This document shows positions 39,008-47,153 of a stretch of 64,000 nt of DNA, piece by piece. The stretch is from positions 1,302,001-1,366,000 of the forward strand of contig NZ_CP033970.1 of the NCBI RefSeq assembly GCF_003854935.1, in the 5' to 3' direction. The stretch's first letter is position 1. Each line of letters begins with the position of its first letter. The DNA comes from Cupriavidus pauculus (GTDB taxonomy: Bacteria > Pseudomonadota > Gammaproteobacteria > Burkholderiales > Burkholderiaceae). The notes below the pieces were generated by a model that ran no database searches, was not told the origin of the DNA, and saw nothing but the letters and a program-made list of their open reading frames with translations. Made by a program: the position numbers and the translations under genes.

Positions 39008-40282
39008 ATGACTGGCCAGACATTGGCGCAGAAGCTGCTCGCCCGCGCGGCGGGCCGGACCAGCGTGGCGCCCGGTGAAATCGTCACCTGCCGCGTGGAT
39101 CTGGCGATGCTGCATGACTCCAGCGGCCCGCGCCGCGTGAAGCCGATGCTGGAAAAGCTCGGCGCGAAGGTGTGGGACCCGGACCGCGTGGTCGTGGTGA
39201 CCGACCACTACGTGCCGGCCCACGATGCCGACAGCCGCCGCATCGTCCAGATCGCGCGCGACTGGGTGCGGGACGAGGGTGTGGCGCGCTTTCACGACAT
39301 GGAAGGCATCTGCCACGTGGTGGTGCCGCAGAACGGCTACCTGCGCCCGGGCATGTTCGCGGTGGGCGGCGACAGCCATTCGTCCACCGGCGGCGCGTTT
39401 GGCGCCTACATGTTCGGCATCGGCGCCACCGAGATGCTTGGCGTGCTGGTTACGGGCGAGATCTGGGTGCGCGTGCCGGAGACCATCCGCATGCAGTGGC
39501 ACGGCCGGCTGGGCACGGGCGTGTCGGCCAAGGACATGATGCTGCGCATGTGCACGCAGTTCGGCATGGACGGCGGCCAGTACCAGGCCGTGGAATACAC
39601 GGGCGGCGCCGTGGCCGCGCTGTCGATGCAGGAACGGATGACGCTGTCGAACATGACGGCCGAACTGGGCGCGCAGGTGGGCCTGATCGCCCCCGACGCC
39701 ACCACGCGCGACTGGCTGCTGGCGGCCGGCGTGGCGCCCGAGGCCATCGACGTCGGCGGCTGGCAGACGGACGCCGACGCGGCCTGCATGGCCGTGCATG
39801 ACTTCGATGCCGCCGCGCTGGCGCCGCAGGTGTCGCGCCCGCATACCCCGGCCGATGCCGACGACGTGGGCCTGTTTGGCGGCGTGGACATCGACATTGC
39901 CTACATCGGCGCCTGCACTGGCGCCAAGCTCGATGACCTGCGCATGGCGGCCCAGGTGCTGCGCGGCCAGCGCGTGGCCCGTGGCACGCGGCTGCTCGTG
40001 GCGCCGGCCAGCGCGGCAGACCAGCAGCGCGCCGCGCAGGAAGGCACGCTGGCCGCGCTGACCGATGCCGGCGCCGAACTGCTGCCCAACGCCTGCGGCG
40101 CGTGCGCCGGCTACGGCGAGCACCGCTTTGGCGAGGACAGCGTGGTCATCAGCGCCACCGCGCGCAATTTCAAGGGCCGGATGGGCGCGGCGTCGTCGCA
40201 GGTGTACCTGGGCTCGCCGTACACGGTCGCGGCCTCGGCCATCGCGGGCAGGATCGCCGATCCACGGGAGATGCTGGCATGA
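39008..40282 (+). CDS. Aconitase-family dehydratase large subunit (LeuC/DmdA-like)
   Basis: A 424-aa protein of the isopropylmalate isomerase/homoaconitase large-subunit family. It hydrates or dehydrates a hydroxy-di/tricarboxylic acid using a [4Fe-4S] cluster; cluster cysteines lie in YIGACTGAK and NACGACAGYG. FAVGGDSHSSTGGAFGAY is the conserved substrate/cluster region. It is shorter than true LeuC of leucine synthesis (about 465 aa) and lies in a catabolic operon with a Bug receptor and a KRCGH lyase. It is therefore more likely the large subunit of a 2,3-dimethylmalate dehydratase (DmdA) or similar enzyme. The assignment to that substrate is inferred from gene order. Confidence 0.88.
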   Translation: MTGQTLAQKLLARAAGRTSVAPGEIVTCRVDLAMLHDSSGPRRVKPMLEKLGAKVWDPDRVVVVTDHYVPAHDADSRRIVQIARDWVRDEGVARFHDMEGICHVVVPQNGYLRPGMFAVGGDSHSSTGGAFGAYMFGIGATEMLGVLVTGEIWVRVPETIRMQWHGRLGTGVSAKDMMLRMCTQFGMDGGQYQAVEYTGGAVAALSMQERMTLSNMTAELGAQVGLIAPDATTRDWLLAAGVAPEAIDVGGWQTDADAACMAVHDFDAAALAPQVSRPHTPADADDVGLFGGVDIDIAYIGACTGAKLDDLRMAAQVLRGQRVARGTRLLVAPASAADQQRAAQEGTLAALTDAGAELLPNACGACAGYGEHRFGEDSVVISATARNFKGRMGAASSQVYLGSPYTVAASAIAGRIADPREMLA

Positions 40283-40827
40283 GCGCCGTACCGATTTCGA
40301 TTGCGGCCGACGGCCGCCTGACCGGCCGCGCCTGGGTGTTCGGCGACGACATCAACACCGACCTGCTGGCGCCCGGCGCCTACATGAAGTTCGGCATCGA
40401 GGAAATCGCCCGGCACTGCCTGGAAGCGGTGGAGCCTTTGTTCGCCACGCAGGTGCGGCCCGGCGACATCGTCTTCGGCGGCCGCAACTTTGGCGCGGGA
40501 TCGTCGCGCGAGCAGGCCGTGGAGGTGCTGCGCCACCTGGGCGTGGTGGCCGTGGTGGCGCCGTCGTTCGCCGGGCTGTTCTATCGCAACGGCTTCAACC
40601 TGGGCCTGCCGCTGCTGACGTGCCCCGCGCTGCCGCCGATGGTGGCCGGGCAGCGCGTGGGCTGCGACATCGACACCGGGCAGGTGTTTCGCGATGGCGC
40701 GCCTGCGATACAGTGCGAGCCGGTGCCGCCTCATCTCGTGGCCATGATCCGCGACGGCGGGCTGGTGCCGCACCTGGCGCGCCGCATCGCGTCGGGCCAA
40801 CTCACCATGAACAAGGATCGGCAATGA
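40279..40827 (+). CDS. Aconitase-family dehydratase small subunit (LeuD/DmdB-like)
   Basis: A 182-aa swivel-domain partner of the preceding large subunit. VFGDDINTDLLAPGAYMKFG and FGGRNFGAGSSREQAVEVLRHLGVVAVV are the LeuD-type substrate-specificity region. Its ATG overlaps the large subunit's stop (ATGA), and its own stop overlaps the next start. The 20-residue extension before the conserved part is slightly longer than typical. It pairs with the large subunit to make the active dehydratase. Confidence 0.9.
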   Translation: MSAVPISIAADGRLTGRAWVFGDDINTDLLAPGAYMKFGIEEIARHCLEAVEPLFATQVRPGDIVFGGRNFGAGSSREQAVEVLRHLGVVAVVAPSFAGLFYRNGFNLGLPLLTCPALPPMVAGQRVGCDIDTGQVFRDGAPAIQCEPVPPHLVAMIRDGGLVPHLARRIASGQLTMNKDRQ

Positions 40828-41681
40828 CCCTCAAGCAACGTCTGCAAGGCTCCGGCATCGTCACGGCGCCCGGCGTCTACGATGCGTTCTCCGCGCTGCT
40901 GGTGGAGCAGGCCGGCTTCCAGGCCGCGTACCTGTCGGGCGCCAGCATCGCCTACACGCGGCTGGGCCGGCCGGACATCGGCTTCCTGTCGCTGGAAGAC
41001 GTGGCGTCGGTGGCGCGCGGCATCCGCGAGCGCTGCCCCACGCTGCCGCTGATCGTCGACGCCGACACGGGCTTTGGCAACGCGCTCAACGTCATGCACA
41101 CCGTGCGCGTGCTGGAGCGCGCCGGTGCCACGGCGATCCAGCTCGAAGACCAGGCCATGCCCAAGCGCTGCGGCCACCTGGACGGCAAGACCGTCATCAG
41201 CGCCGCCGAGATGGCCGGCAAGATCCGCGCGGCCTGCGATGCGCGCCGCGACGCCAATACGCTGGTCATCGCCCGCACCGACGCGGTGGCCGTGGAGGGC
41301 ATGGAGGCCGCGCTGGCCCGCGCCGAACAGTATGCCGAGGCCGGCGCCGACGTGCTGTTCGTGGAAGCGCTGCGCAGCCGCGATGACATGACCGCCGCCA
41401 TCGCCCGCCTGGGCAAGCGCGCGCCGCTGCTGGCCAACATGGTCGAGGGCGGGAAGACGCCGGTGCTACCGGCCGCCGAGCTGCAGGACATCGGCTTCCG
41501 CATCGTGATCTTTCCCGGTGGCACCGTGCGCGCGCTGAGCTTTGCGCTGCGCGACTACCTGGCCAGCCTGCACGCCAGCGGCACCACCACGCCGTACCTG
41601 GACCGCATGCTGTCGTTCCAGGCGCTCAACGACGTGATCGGCACGCCCGAGATGCTGGCGCTGGGCAAGCAGTACGAATAA
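40824..41681 (+). CDS. Isocitrate lyase/PEP mutase superfamily lyase (dimethylmalate/methylisocitrate lyase-like)
   Basis: A 285-aa TIM-barrel carbon-carbon lyase. The metal site DADTGFGN and the catalytic loop QAMPKRCGHLDGK are intact; KRCGH with its active cysteine marks true lyases in this superfamily, as opposed to mutases. VEGGKTPVLPAAEL and FPGGTVRALSFA lie near the C-terminus. Translation is coupled to the LeuD-like subunit (ATGA overlap). With the upstream dehydratase it could cleave 2,3-dimethylmalate to propionate and pyruvate, as in the known anaerobic nicotinate pathway; methylisocitrate or citramalate-type substrates are alternatives. Confidence 0.9.
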   Translation: MTLKQRLQGSGIVTAPGVYDAFSALLVEQAGFQAAYLSGASIAYTRLGRPDIGFLSLEDVASVARGIRERCPTLPLIVDADTGFGNALNVMHTVRVLERAGATAIQLEDQAMPKRCGHLDGKTVISAAEMAGKIRAACDARRDANTLVIARTDAVAVEGMEAALARAEQYAEAGADVLFVEALRSRDDMTAAIARLGKRAPLLANMVEGGKTPVLPAAELQDIGFRIVIFPGGTVRALSFALRDYLASLHASGTTTPYLDRMLSFQALNDVIGTPEMLALGKQYE

Positions 41682-41762
41682 CGCCCGCCGCGCGCCGGCC
41701 GCTTGCATTGCAGGGGCTGGCGCGCGTACCGTGGCGGCATTGCCCCCGAATCGCCCCGCCCG

Positions 41763-42560
41763 ATGCTCGATGTCCACGCCCCCCTGACCACGCTGCCACG
41801 CTTCCAGCAGGTGCGCCTGATCCTGCGCGAGCGCATTCGCGGCGGCCACTACGAGGCCGGCCTGCCGCTGCCCGGCGAGCGCCAGCTGGCCGAGGAATTC
41901 GGCGTGGCGCGCGTGACGGTGCGCTCGGCGCTGGCGCGGCTGCAGGAGGAAGGGCTGGTCGAGCGTTCGCGCGGCAAGGGCACCGTGCCCACGGCGCGCC
42001 ACGCGGCGGCCCCGGCGCGGGCATCGGCCCAGGCCGTGCAGACCGTGCGCGGCGGGCTGCTCGACAACATCGTCAGCGTCAGCATGCGCACGCGCGTGCA
42101 GGTGCTGGAATGGAAGCGCATGCCGGCGCCGCCGGCCGTCAGCGCGGCGTTGTCGCTGCCGCCCGGCGCGCCGGTGCTCAAGGTGGTGCGCGTGCGCAAG
42201 TTCAAGGCCCAGCCGATTTCCTATACCGAGGTGTTCGTGCCCGGCGACCTGGCCGCCGCGCTCGATCGCCATACGCTGCAGGACACGCCGATGCTGGTGG
42301 CGCTGGCGCAGCACGGGGTTGAGGTGGTATCGGCCGAGCAGACGCTGGGCGCCGCCGTGGCCGACCTGGACGTGGCGCGCATCTTCCGCATCGCGCCGGG
42401 CGTGCCGCTGCTGCGCGTGTCGCGCGTGGCAGCGGACGCCGAGGGCCGGCCCGTGCAGTTCCTGGTCGGGCTGTACCACCCCGAGCGCTACACGTACCAG
42501 ATGCGGCTGACGCGCGCGGGAGCGTCCACCAGCGTGTGGATCGACGCCGACCAGTCCTGA
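41763..42560 (+). CDS. GntR/HutC family regulator with UTRA domain
   Basis: A 265-aa repressor-type regulator. The winged helix-turn-helix is QVRLILRERIRGGHYEAGLPLPGERQLAEEFGVARVTVRSALARLQEEGLVERSRGKG, followed by a UTRA ligand domain (VLEWKRMPAPP, RKFKAQPISYTEVFVPGDL). It follows the lyase gene by 81 nt on the same strand and is the likely regulator of the operon at 38.0-41.7 kb. Its stop codon is directly adjacent to that of the convergent XRE-cupin gene. Confidence 0.93.
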   Translation: MLDVHAPLTTLPRFQQVRLILRERIRGGHYEAGLPLPGERQLAEEFGVARVTVRSALARLQEEGLVERSRGKGTVPTARHAAAPARASAQAVQTVRGGLLDNIVSVSMRTRVQVLEWKRMPAPPAVSAALSLPPGAPVLKVVRVRKFKAQPISYTEVFVPGDLAAALDRHTLQDTPMLVALAQHGVEVVSAEQTLGAAVADLDVARIFRIAPGVPLLRVSRVAADAEGRPVQFLVGLYHPERYTYQMRLTRAGASTSVWIDADQS

Positions 42561-43127
42561 TCAGCGGCGCACCAGCGCCACCACGTAGCGGCAGGCGCCG
42601 GTGCCCGGATTGACGAAGGTGCAGGGCGCCGGGGGGCCCAGTTGCAGGCAATCGCCGGCGTGCAGCGTGTGGACGATCTCGCCTTCCTCGAACACCAGCG
42701 TGCCATCGAGCACCCACACCTGCTGGTGCTGGAACGTGAACGCCGACGACGGGTACGACACCCGCGCGCCGCCCGGCAGCGACACTTCCACCAGTTCCAG
42801 CATGCCGCCGTTGCGCGGCGACACCGCGCGGCGCATGTAGCCAGTCTCGGGGTCCTGCCAGACCGGCTGGTCGGCGGCCCGGCTCAGGCGCTCGCCCGCC
42901 TGCTCGGCCAGCGCCAGCAGCATCGACAACTGCAGCCCGAATGCGCCGGACAGCCGCCCCAGCACCGTCGCCGTGGGGCTGGCCTCGCCCCGCTCGATCT
43001 TGCTGATCATCGCCTTGGACACCCCGGACCGCTCCGCCAGCTCCGCCAGCGACCACCCGCGCGATTCCCGCTCGATCCGCACCCGGGCGGAGATGGCAGT
43101 GGTGGGGTCTTCAGCGGGTCGGGTCAT
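42561..43127 (-). CDS. XRE family regulator with C-terminal cupin domain
   Basis: A 188-aa regulator. Residues 12-66 form an XRE helix-turn-helix (RESRGWSLAELAERSGVSKAMISKIERGEASPTATVLGRLS). The cupin beta-barrel at about residues 108-185 (FTFQHQQVWVLDGTLVFEEGEIVHTLHAGDCLQLGP) senses a small ligand. Relatives repress catabolic or amino-acid genes. The start ATG 43127 has no clear ribosome site. It converges head to tail with the GntR gene. The region upstream of it is a repeat array, so its target is unclear. Confidence 0.92.
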   Translation of the reverse strand: MTRPAEDPTTAISARVRIERESRGWSLAELAERSGVSKAMISKIERGEASPTATVLGRLSGAFGLQLSMLLALAEQAGERLSRAADQPVWQDPETGYMRRAVSPRNGGMLELVEVSLPGGARVSYPSSAFTFQHQQVWVLDGTLVFEEGEIVHTLHAGDCLQLGPPAPCTFVNPGTGACRYVVALVRR

Positions 43128-43163
43128 GGTGGAAGGGTGTTTGCATGCGTTGGTTTGCTTTCT

Positions 43164-43640
43164 GCTCCCACGTGGCGGAGAGGGGAGACCACAATTGGCA
43201 GCCTCAGGCTGTGTTCGATATCCCGAAGTTTTGCTCCCCTCTCCCGCTGGCGGGAGAGGGGTCGGGGGAGAGGGCCAGCGGCTCAACTTGCGACATGGTC
43301 GGCAAGCAGCCCCTCAACGCCCTCTCCCCCCAGCCCCTCTCCCGCGTTGCGGGAGAGGGGAGACCACCATCGCTGGAATTCGGCTTCGAGCTTGACGTCC
43401 CGATGTCTTGCTCCCCTCTCCCGCGTTGCGGGAGAGGGGAGACCACCATCGCTGGAATTCGGCTTCGAGCTCGATGTCCCGATGTCTTGCTCCCCTCTCC
43501 CGCTTGCGGGAGAGGGGTTGGGGGAGAGGGCCAGCGGCTCAACTTGCGATGTGGTCGGCAAGCAGCGCCTCAATGCCCTCACCCCCAGCCCCTCTCCCGC
43601 GTTGCGGGAGAGGGGAGACCACCATCGCTGGAATTAGGCT
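43164..43640. repeat. REP-like repeat array
   Basis: Five hairpin units of 23-27 nt (cores at 43236, 43334, 43413, 43492 and 43589) share stems CCCCTCTCCCGC / GCGGGAGAGGGG. A decayed sixth lies at 43164-43183. The spacers are of two kinds. Type A, about 72 nt, begins ...GAGAGGGCCAGCGGCTCAAC and separates units 1-2 and 4-5. Type B, 52 nt, begins AGACCACCATCGCTGGAATT and separates 2-3 and 3-4, giving a 79-bp period. Unit 5 is followed by another type B. The array is noncoding and fills the gap between the XRE gene and the monooxygenase cluster. A second locus of the same family is at 61.0-61.3 kb. Confidence 0.92.
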
Positions 43641-43746
43641 TCGAGCTCGACGTCCCGATGCCTTGCCCCCTCCACCACGGTGACGCTGGCGGATTATAAA
43701 AGTCCCCCAGGCACTCCCGGGTAAACCCCATCCGCATCCTCCTTAC

Positions 43747-43775
43747 GATAATGCCCATTCGTCCACTATAGTGGA
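43747..43775 (+). promoter_or_regulatory. Palindromic operator and -10 region before the flavin monooxygenase
   Basis: TCCACTATAGTGGA (43762-43775) is a perfect 14-bp palindrome 19 nt before ATG 43794. It contains TATAGT, which would serve as a -10, with TTACGA at 43743 as a weak -35. An additional GATAAT lies at 43747. A repressor bound to the palindrome would block the promoter. The regulator is not identified. Confidence 0.5.
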
Positions 43776-43793
43776 TGAAACCCGGGAGCCCCC

Positions 43794-45167
43794 ATGCCGC
43801 GTGAAATCCGTCTGAACGCCTTCGACATGCTTTGTGTCGGCCACATCCAGCAGGGGTTGTGGACCCATCCGCGCGACCAGTCGCATCGTTATGCCGAACT
43901 TCAGTACTGGACCGACTACGCCCGCACGCTCGAACGCGGGTTGTTCGATGGCATCTTCTTTGCCGATGTGGTGGGTGTCTACGACGTCTACGGCGGCAGC
44001 CCGGACGCGGCCCTACGCGGGGCGGTGCAGGTGCCGGTCAATGACCCGACGCTCGTGATCCCGGCCATGGCGGCCGTGACCCGGCACCTGGGCTTTGGCG
44101 TGACCGCCAATCTGATCTACGAGCAGCCGTTTCTGTTCGCGCGCCGCATGTCCACGCTGGATCACCTGACCGGCGGCCGGATTGGCTGGAACATCGTCAC
44201 GGGGTACCTGGACAGCGCCGCGCGGGCCATCGGCATGGATGGGCAGGTGGCCCACGACGACCGCTACGACCTGGCCGACGAGTACATGGCGCTGGTCTAC
44301 AAGCTCTGGGAAGGTAGCTGGGACGACGACGCGGTGCGGGCGGACCGCGCGGCCGGCGTCTATGCCGATCCGGACAAGGTGCGCGTGATCCACCATCGCG
44401 GGCCGCAGTACCGGGTCGATGCGATGCACCTGTGCGCGCCCTCGCCGCAGCGCACGCCGCTGCTGTACCAGGCTGGCGCATCCGCGCGCGGCCGCCAGTT
44501 CGCCGCCACGCATGCCGAATGCGTGTTCGTGAACGGCCAGAAGAAAGAGGGCGTGCGCGAGATCGTCGACGACATTCGGGCGCAGGCCGTCCGGCTGGGG
44601 CGGCAGGCCGACGACGTCAAGGTGTTCCTTGGCGCCACGCTGGTGGTTGGCCGCACCGATGCCGAGGCGCAGGAGAAGTTCGACGAATACCGCCGCTACG
44701 TCAGTTCCGAGGCCGCGCTGGTGCACGCGGCGGCGTCGCTGGGCATCGACTTTGCGCGGTACGACCTGGACGCGCCGATCGAGACCGGCAAGAGCCAGGC
44801 TATCGTGTCGAACGTGGAGGCGATGAACCGCAGCGCCGGCCCGCAGTGGACGCGCCGCAAGCTGCTGGAGCAGATGGTGCTGGGCAGCCGCCAGCCGCCC
44901 TGGGTGGGGTCCGCCGCGCGCCTGGCCGACCAGTTGATCGCCTGGAGCGAGGAAACCGGCGTGGACGGCTTCAACCTGTCGCGCACCGTGGTGCCGGAGT
45001 GCTTCGAGGACGTGATCGACCTGGTCGTGCCGCTGCTGCAGGAACGCGGTGCCTACAAGACGGCGTATCAGCCCGGCACCTACCGGGACAAGCTGTTCGG
45101 CCGGGCCCGCTTGCCAGCCTCGCACGTGGCGGCGCAATATCGGGGCACCGGCGCCGGCGCGGCATAG
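43794..45167 (+). CDS. LLM-class FMN-dependent monooxygenase (NtaA/SnaA/DmoA type)
   Basis: A 457-aa luciferase-like monooxygenase using reduced FMN supplied by a partner reductase. Landmarks are LNAFDMLCVGHIQQGLW, ERGLFDGIFFADVVGVYDVYGGS, GRIGWNIVTGYLDSAARAIG and QAGASARGRQFAATHAECVF, typical of the NtaA/DszA group that oxidises aminopolycarboxylates, sulfur compounds or other xenobiotics. It heads a cluster with a flavin reductase (25 nt downstream) and an MFS transporter. GGGAG precedes the ATG. The substrate is not identifiable. Confidence 0.93.
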   Translation: MPREIRLNAFDMLCVGHIQQGLWTHPRDQSHRYAELQYWTDYARTLERGLFDGIFFADVVGVYDVYGGSPDAALRGAVQVPVNDPTLVIPAMAAVTRHLGFGVTANLIYEQPFLFARRMSTLDHLTGGRIGWNIVTGYLDSAARAIGMDGQVAHDDRYDLADEYMALVYKLWEGSWDDDAVRADRAAGVYADPDKVRVIHHRGPQYRVDAMHLCAPSPQRTPLLYQAGASARGRQFAATHAECVFVNGQKKEGVREIVDDIRAQAVRLGRQADDVKVFLGATLVVGRTDAEAQEKFDEYRRYVSSEAALVHAAASLGIDFARYDLDAPIETGKSQAIVSNVEAMNRSAGPQWTRRKLLEQMVLGSRQPPWVGSAARLADQLIAWSEETGVDGFNLSRTVVPECFEDVIDLVVPLLQERGAYKTAYQPGTYRDKLFGRARLPASHVAAQYRGTGAGAA

Positions 45168-45192
45168 GGCGGCCGGCCATCACAGAGGCATC

Positions 45193-45693
45193 ATGGTAGA
45201 CAAGACGACTTTCCGGGACGCCATGGCGGGGCTGGGCGCCGCCGTCAACGTCATCACCACCGACGGCGTGGCGGGCGTGGGCGGCTGTACGGCGTCGGCC
45301 GTCTGCCCGGTCACGGACGACCCGCCCACGCTGGTGGTCTGCATCAACCGCGCCAGCCGCAACAACGCGGCCATCCGCGAGAACGGCCGGCTCTGCGTCA
45401 ACGTGCTGGCCGCCGAGCAGCGCGACCTGGCCATGCGCTTTGCGGACAAGGACCTGTCGCTCGATGAACGCTTTGCCTGCGCCGAATGGGCGCGGCTGGC
45501 CACCGGTGCCCCGGTGCTGCGCGGCGCCGTCAGCGCGCTGGACTGCGTGGTCGAATCCGTGACCGAGGTGGGCACCCATACGGTCTTCTTCTGCGCGGTC
45601 AAGGCCGCCCGCACGGATACCGCGCGGGCCGGGCTGATCTACTTCGGACGCGACTTCCACGCCGTGGGTGCGGGCGACCTGCCGCTGGCGTGA
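45193..45693 (+). CDS. Flavin reductase (two-component monooxygenase partner)
   Basis: A 166-aa flavin reductase-like split-barrel protein. FRDAMAGLGAAVNVITTDG, VGGCTASAVCPVTDDPPTLVVCINRAS and AAIRENGRLCVNVLAAEQ are the FMN-binding core. It would reduce FMN with NADH for the upstream monooxygenase. The start ATG 45193 has AGAGG upstream, and the MFS gene begins one base after its stop, so the three genes form an operon. Confidence 0.93.
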   Translation: MVDKTTFRDAMAGLGAAVNVITTDGVAGVGGCTASAVCPVTDDPPTLVVCINRASRNNAAIRENGRLCVNVLAAEQRDLAMRFADKDLSLDERFACAEWARLATGAPVLRGAVSALDCVVESVTEVGTHTVFFCAVKAARTDTARAGLIYFGRDFHAVGAGDLPLA

Positions 45694-45694
45694 G

Positions 45695-46954
45695 ATGACG
45701 ACGCCCACTTCCACCGCCGCCCCGGTGCCGCGGCGCCAGCGCGGCAAGCTGTTTTCCATCGCCATCCTGCTGCTGGCCGAGGTGGCCGCCATGGGCGTCT
45801 GGTTCTCGGCCAGCACCGCCGTGGCGGTGATCAAGGGGACACATGCAATCACCGCGTTCGACGAGGCGCTGCTGACCAGCGCCGTCCAGTTCGGCTTCGT
45901 GGCGGGCACGCTGGCGTCGGCGCTGCTGTCGCTGCCAGATCGCTACGACCTGCGCCGGCTGTTCGCCGGATCGGCGCTGGTGGCGGCACTGGCCACCGGC
46001 ACGCTGGCCTTCGTGGCGCCCACCGGCGGGCTGGTGGTGGTGCTGCGCTTCATCACGGGCATGTGCATGGCCGGTGTCTACCCGGTTGGCATGCGGCTGG
46101 CCGCCACCTGGGCGCAGGCGGACCTGGGGCTGCTGATCGGCCTGCTGGTGGGTGCGCTGACGCTGGGATCGGCCAGCCCCCACCTGGTGGCGGCCTACCT
46201 GGTGCCCACGGCGGGCGGGCTCGACTGGCGCGCGATCTACGGCACGGCGGCGGCCTGCGCGGCCGGTGCGGCGTTGCTGATCGGGCTGGCGGCGGTCGGG
46301 CCGAACCTGCGCAAGGCGGCGCGCATCGACCCGGCCAAGATTGCCCAGGCATGGCGGCAGCCGGCCGTGCGGCTGGCCAACCTGGGCTACCTGGGTCATA
46401 TGTGGGAGCTGTACGCGATGTGGGCGTGGCTGGCGCTGTTCCTGCAGCAGACGTTCGACGCGCGCGGCCTGTCCGACCCGCGCGGCCGGGCGGAACTGCT
46501 GACGTTCGCGGCCATCGCCATCGGGGCGCTCGGCGCGTGGCTGGGCGGCTGGCTGGCAGACCGCGTGGGCCGCACGGCCGTGACGATTGGCGCGATGGCC
46601 ACCAGCGCGTCGTGCGCGGCGCTGATGGGCTGGCTGGGCGCCGCGCCGATGGCGGTGCTCGTGACCGTGGCGCTGGTCTGGGGCGTGTCGGTCATCGCCG
46701 ATTCCGCGCAGTTCTCGGCCAGCATCACCGAACTGGCCGAGCCGTCGTCGATCGGCACGCTGCTGACGGCGCAGACTTGCGCCGGCTTTCTGCTGACGCT
46801 GGTCAGCATCCACCTGGTGCCGGACGTCGTCGCGTGGCTGGGCTGGCGCGCCGGCTTCGGCATGCTGGCCATCGGCCCGGCGCTGGGCTGCGTGGCGATG
46901 TGGCGGCTGCGGCAACACCCGGACGCCCGCCGGCTGGCCGGGGGGCGGCGGTAG
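45695..46954 (+). CDS. MFS transporter
   Basis: A 419-aa major facilitator with twelve membrane helices. The N-terminal LFSIAILLLAEVAAMGVWFSASTAVAVI and the central loop (RIDPAKIAQAWRQPAVRLANLG) separate two halves. AWLGGWLADRVGRTAVTIG is the A-motif-like loop of the second half. It probably imports the substrate of the monooxygenase pair. No known family subset is recognised. Confidence 0.9.
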   Translation: MTTPTSTAAPVPRRQRGKLFSIAILLLAEVAAMGVWFSASTAVAVIKGTHAITAFDEALLTSAVQFGFVAGTLASALLSLPDRYDLRRLFAGSALVAALATGTLAFVAPTGGLVVVLRFITGMCMAGVYPVGMRLAATWAQADLGLLIGLLVGALTLGSASPHLVAAYLVPTAGGLDWRAIYGTAAACAAGAALLIGLAAVGPNLRKAARIDPAKIAQAWRQPAVRLANLGYLGHMWELYAMWAWLALFLQQTFDARGLSDPRGRAELLTFAAIAIGALGAWLGGWLADRVGRTAVTIGAMATSASCAALMGWLGAAPMAVLVTVALVWGVSVIADSAQFSASITELAEPSSIGTLLTAQTCAGFLLTLVSIHLVPDVVAWLGWRAGFGMLAIGPALGCVAMWRLRQHPDARRLAGGRR

Positions 46955-47153
46955 GGCGGCAGGGCGGCAGGGCAGGCGAACGTCCATCGCCCGGCTGTTG
47001 CAAATTGTTGACTCGTCACCCCAATCGGGGGATGTCCGGCTGGGGACGTGCTGTTACAGTCGCGCGCAACCCGCTGTCGTACGCGCTGGCGTGGCCGCTG
47101 CCCGCAATCCGGGCGGCTTTCGCTCCAGATAACGACAAATACGGGTCAGGTCG

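Noticed and set aside
39008-40827. Leucine biosynthesis leuCD
   Set aside because: The genes are in an operon with a solute receptor and a lyase, the large subunit is shorter than biosynthetic LeuC, and leuB and leuA are not adjacent.
43164-43640. CRISPR array
   Set aside because: The repeats are palindromic 23-27 nt hairpins, but the spacers are repeated themselves (two types) and no cas genes are present. REP-like elements fit better.
43145-43699. Several open frames of 90-180 codons across the repeat array
   Set aside because: They consist only of translated repeat units in three frames, with no start signals or family similarity.
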